Shown here one piece after another: positions 16,154-17,331 of a stretch of DNA of 17,331 nucleotides. The DNA lies in contig CALAVC010000211.1 in NCBI GenBank assembly GCA_937892095.1, positions 1 through 17,331 on the forward strand, given 5' to 3'. Under the pieces are notes generated by a model that saw only the letters and a list, made by a program, of their open reading frames with translations, was not told the origin of the DNA and did no database searches. Numbering within the stretch: position 1 is the stretch's first letter; each line of letters opens with the position of its first letter. Origin of the DNA: an uncultured Bacteroidales bacterium. Lineage in GTDB: Bacteria; Bacteroidota; Bacteroidia; Bacteroidales; Marinilabiliaceae. A program made the position numbers and the translations under genes.

Positions 16154-17299
16154 ATGAAAGCGAAGTATAAATTGATACTCGGAAGACGGCAGAATTACCC
16201 TTTGAGCATTGAACTCGAAGTGTATAAAGGGACAGACTGCCGCGTCTTCATATCGACGGGTATCGTTCTCGACAACGAAAGGCAGTGGGACAAGGATCGA
16301 CAGTTGATTCTGCGGAACAGCAACGCTGCAGCCTACAACCATTTCCTTCGCTCGCTCATATTGAATATAGAACGCGCAGAGCTAGATGCCGAGGAACGTA
16401 ATATAGCCTTCACTAAAGACCTCATTAGAATGGCTGCCAAGAACAATACCATTCTTGAGGAGATAAATGTGCTTGACAAGTTCAGAGAATATCTGAACGA
16501 GAAGAAACTATGGACGGCAGGAACTATTCGCGTCGAGGATACATACTTCAAGAAGTTACAAGCGTTTATTGATATATATAAAGGTGTACGAAATGCGCCG
16601 CTACGTTTCAACGAACTCACCCTTGCGTTTATAGAGGATTTTGACAAGTTCCTTCGCAAGAATCTTTCGCTTGTCACTCGTGTTCACACGCATTTTTCGA
16701 TAAAAAAGTTTATTGAGCGTGCGAAGAAGGATGGGCTTGTCAAGTACTCGCCTTATGAGGATTTTGAGATACCACGCCTAGATAACAAGAAGAAACCAAG
16801 TCTAACTGAAGAGCAGGTGGTGGAGTTGGAGAACATACCTAATGACGAACTCGACTCTATGGGTATTCAGTATGGCGTAGTGCGAGATAGATTTCTGTTC
16901 TCTTGTTACACTGGCTTGCGTGACAGCGACAGTATAGCACTAAGAAAGTGCGACATCGTTCACGATGAACGAGGGCTGACGATGCAGCTAACGACCATCA
17001 AGACAGACCAGTTTGTGATTCTACCGTTGTACTTATTGTTCGACGGCAAACCTGAACGCATCGCTCAGAAATACCTAGACATCAATCCGTCAGATGAACT
17101 ATTGTTTCCCTACATGGGACGAACGGGACGTGAATACAAATTGAAGCGATTGTTCAAGTATGTCGGTATACCTGAGTCACGTTCGTTTCACACGGCTCGA
17201 CACACATGCGCTACGTTATTGGCAGAGAAAGTCAATGACCCGTTTGTCATCAAGGACGTTCTTGGACATACGGCAATATGCGTATCCGCAACCAGGTGA
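16154..17299 (+). pseudogene. Tyrosine recombinase/integrase (Bacteroidetes SAM-like type), C-terminal tyrosine missing
   Basis: The 381-residue frame has an N-terminal arm-binding region (residues 1-75), a SAM-like core-binding domain (about 100-210) and a catalytic domain. Catalytic residues seen are Arg256 in CYTGLRDSD, Lys283 in TIKTDQ, His346 and Arg349 in HTARHTCATLLAEKV, and His372 in VLGHT. The family then continues with a stretch ending in the nucleophilic Tyr, but here GHTAI is followed by CVSATR and a stop, so the tyrosine is absent. Neither other frame over the remaining 32 bases restores an obvious Tyr motif. It faces away from the DGR target with 151 bases between them. Such enzymes move integrative elements or invert DNA. 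This copy should be inactive unless its end is supplied by recombination. The imperfect inverted repeat CAGGT...ACCTG (17293-17309) lies at its end. Confidence 0.8.
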
Positions 17300-17331
17300 A
17301 TTCTACCTGTAAGTTCTGTGCTTAAACGTAG

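Overview
The window looks like chromosomal DNA of a Bacteroidales bacterium, plausibly Prevotella-like. The grounds are a Met-zincin with DUF5117-type context, an SxxC lipoprotein followed by a PBP4-type DacB, a Bacteroidetes-type phage-integrase fold, a TAnnTTTG promoter element, and weak Shine-Dalgarno usage. Genus is inference.

Region 1 (1-9782, all + strand) is ordinary core genome: the 3' part of a zinc metalloprotease gene, an AraC-family regulator, tgt (queuine tRNA-ribosyltransferase), a lipoprotein resembling DUF6340, a PBP4-type D,D-carboxypeptidase and a 1076-residue AsmA-like envelope protein. Short gaps from tgt onward (36, 4 and 13 bases) suggest one operon.

Region 2 (9855-12837) holds a visibly more AT-rich SF1 helicase gene with a C-terminal nuclease-like domain. 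It is split by a -1 frameshift at an A-run. A T-run/hairpin/A-run terminator follows.

Region 3 (12838-16002) is the main discovery: a diversity-generating retroelement (DGR) on the - strand. In transcription order it has a variable target gene with a C-type-lectin/FGE-like C-terminus (VR 15391-15581), an 81-nt near-perfect structured inverted repeat plus a GC-rich hairpin, a 183-aa accessory protein resembling MutS domain I (MSL type), the template repeat (TR 14258-14450), and the reverse transcriptase with IGNLTSQ and YVDD motifs. By hand alignment, all 28 substitutions between TR and VR fall at adenines of the coding-strand TR, which is the DGR signature. The target is damaged. It has a net 2-base deletion inside VR that breaks the frame, and its 5' end lacks any signal sequence and the start of the lectin-like domain. 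A short double-glycine (bacteriocin-type) peptide gene lies tail-to-tail with the RT and runs antisense into its 3' end.

Region 4 (16003-17331) has a Bacteroidetes tyrosine recombinase, divergent from the target, with a clear -7 promoter element. It loses the catalytic tyrosine because the frame ends just after the GHT box. The point where it departs from the family shares a 9-bp inverted motif, in the same reading frame, with the 5' end of the DGR target. This hints that a rearrangement truncated both genes.

Together the window reads as a conserved cell-envelope/tRNA-modification block followed by an accessory island: helicase-nuclease, peptide, DGR and recombinase. The DGR machinery looks intact, while its local target and the recombinase look broken or caught mid-rearrangement.
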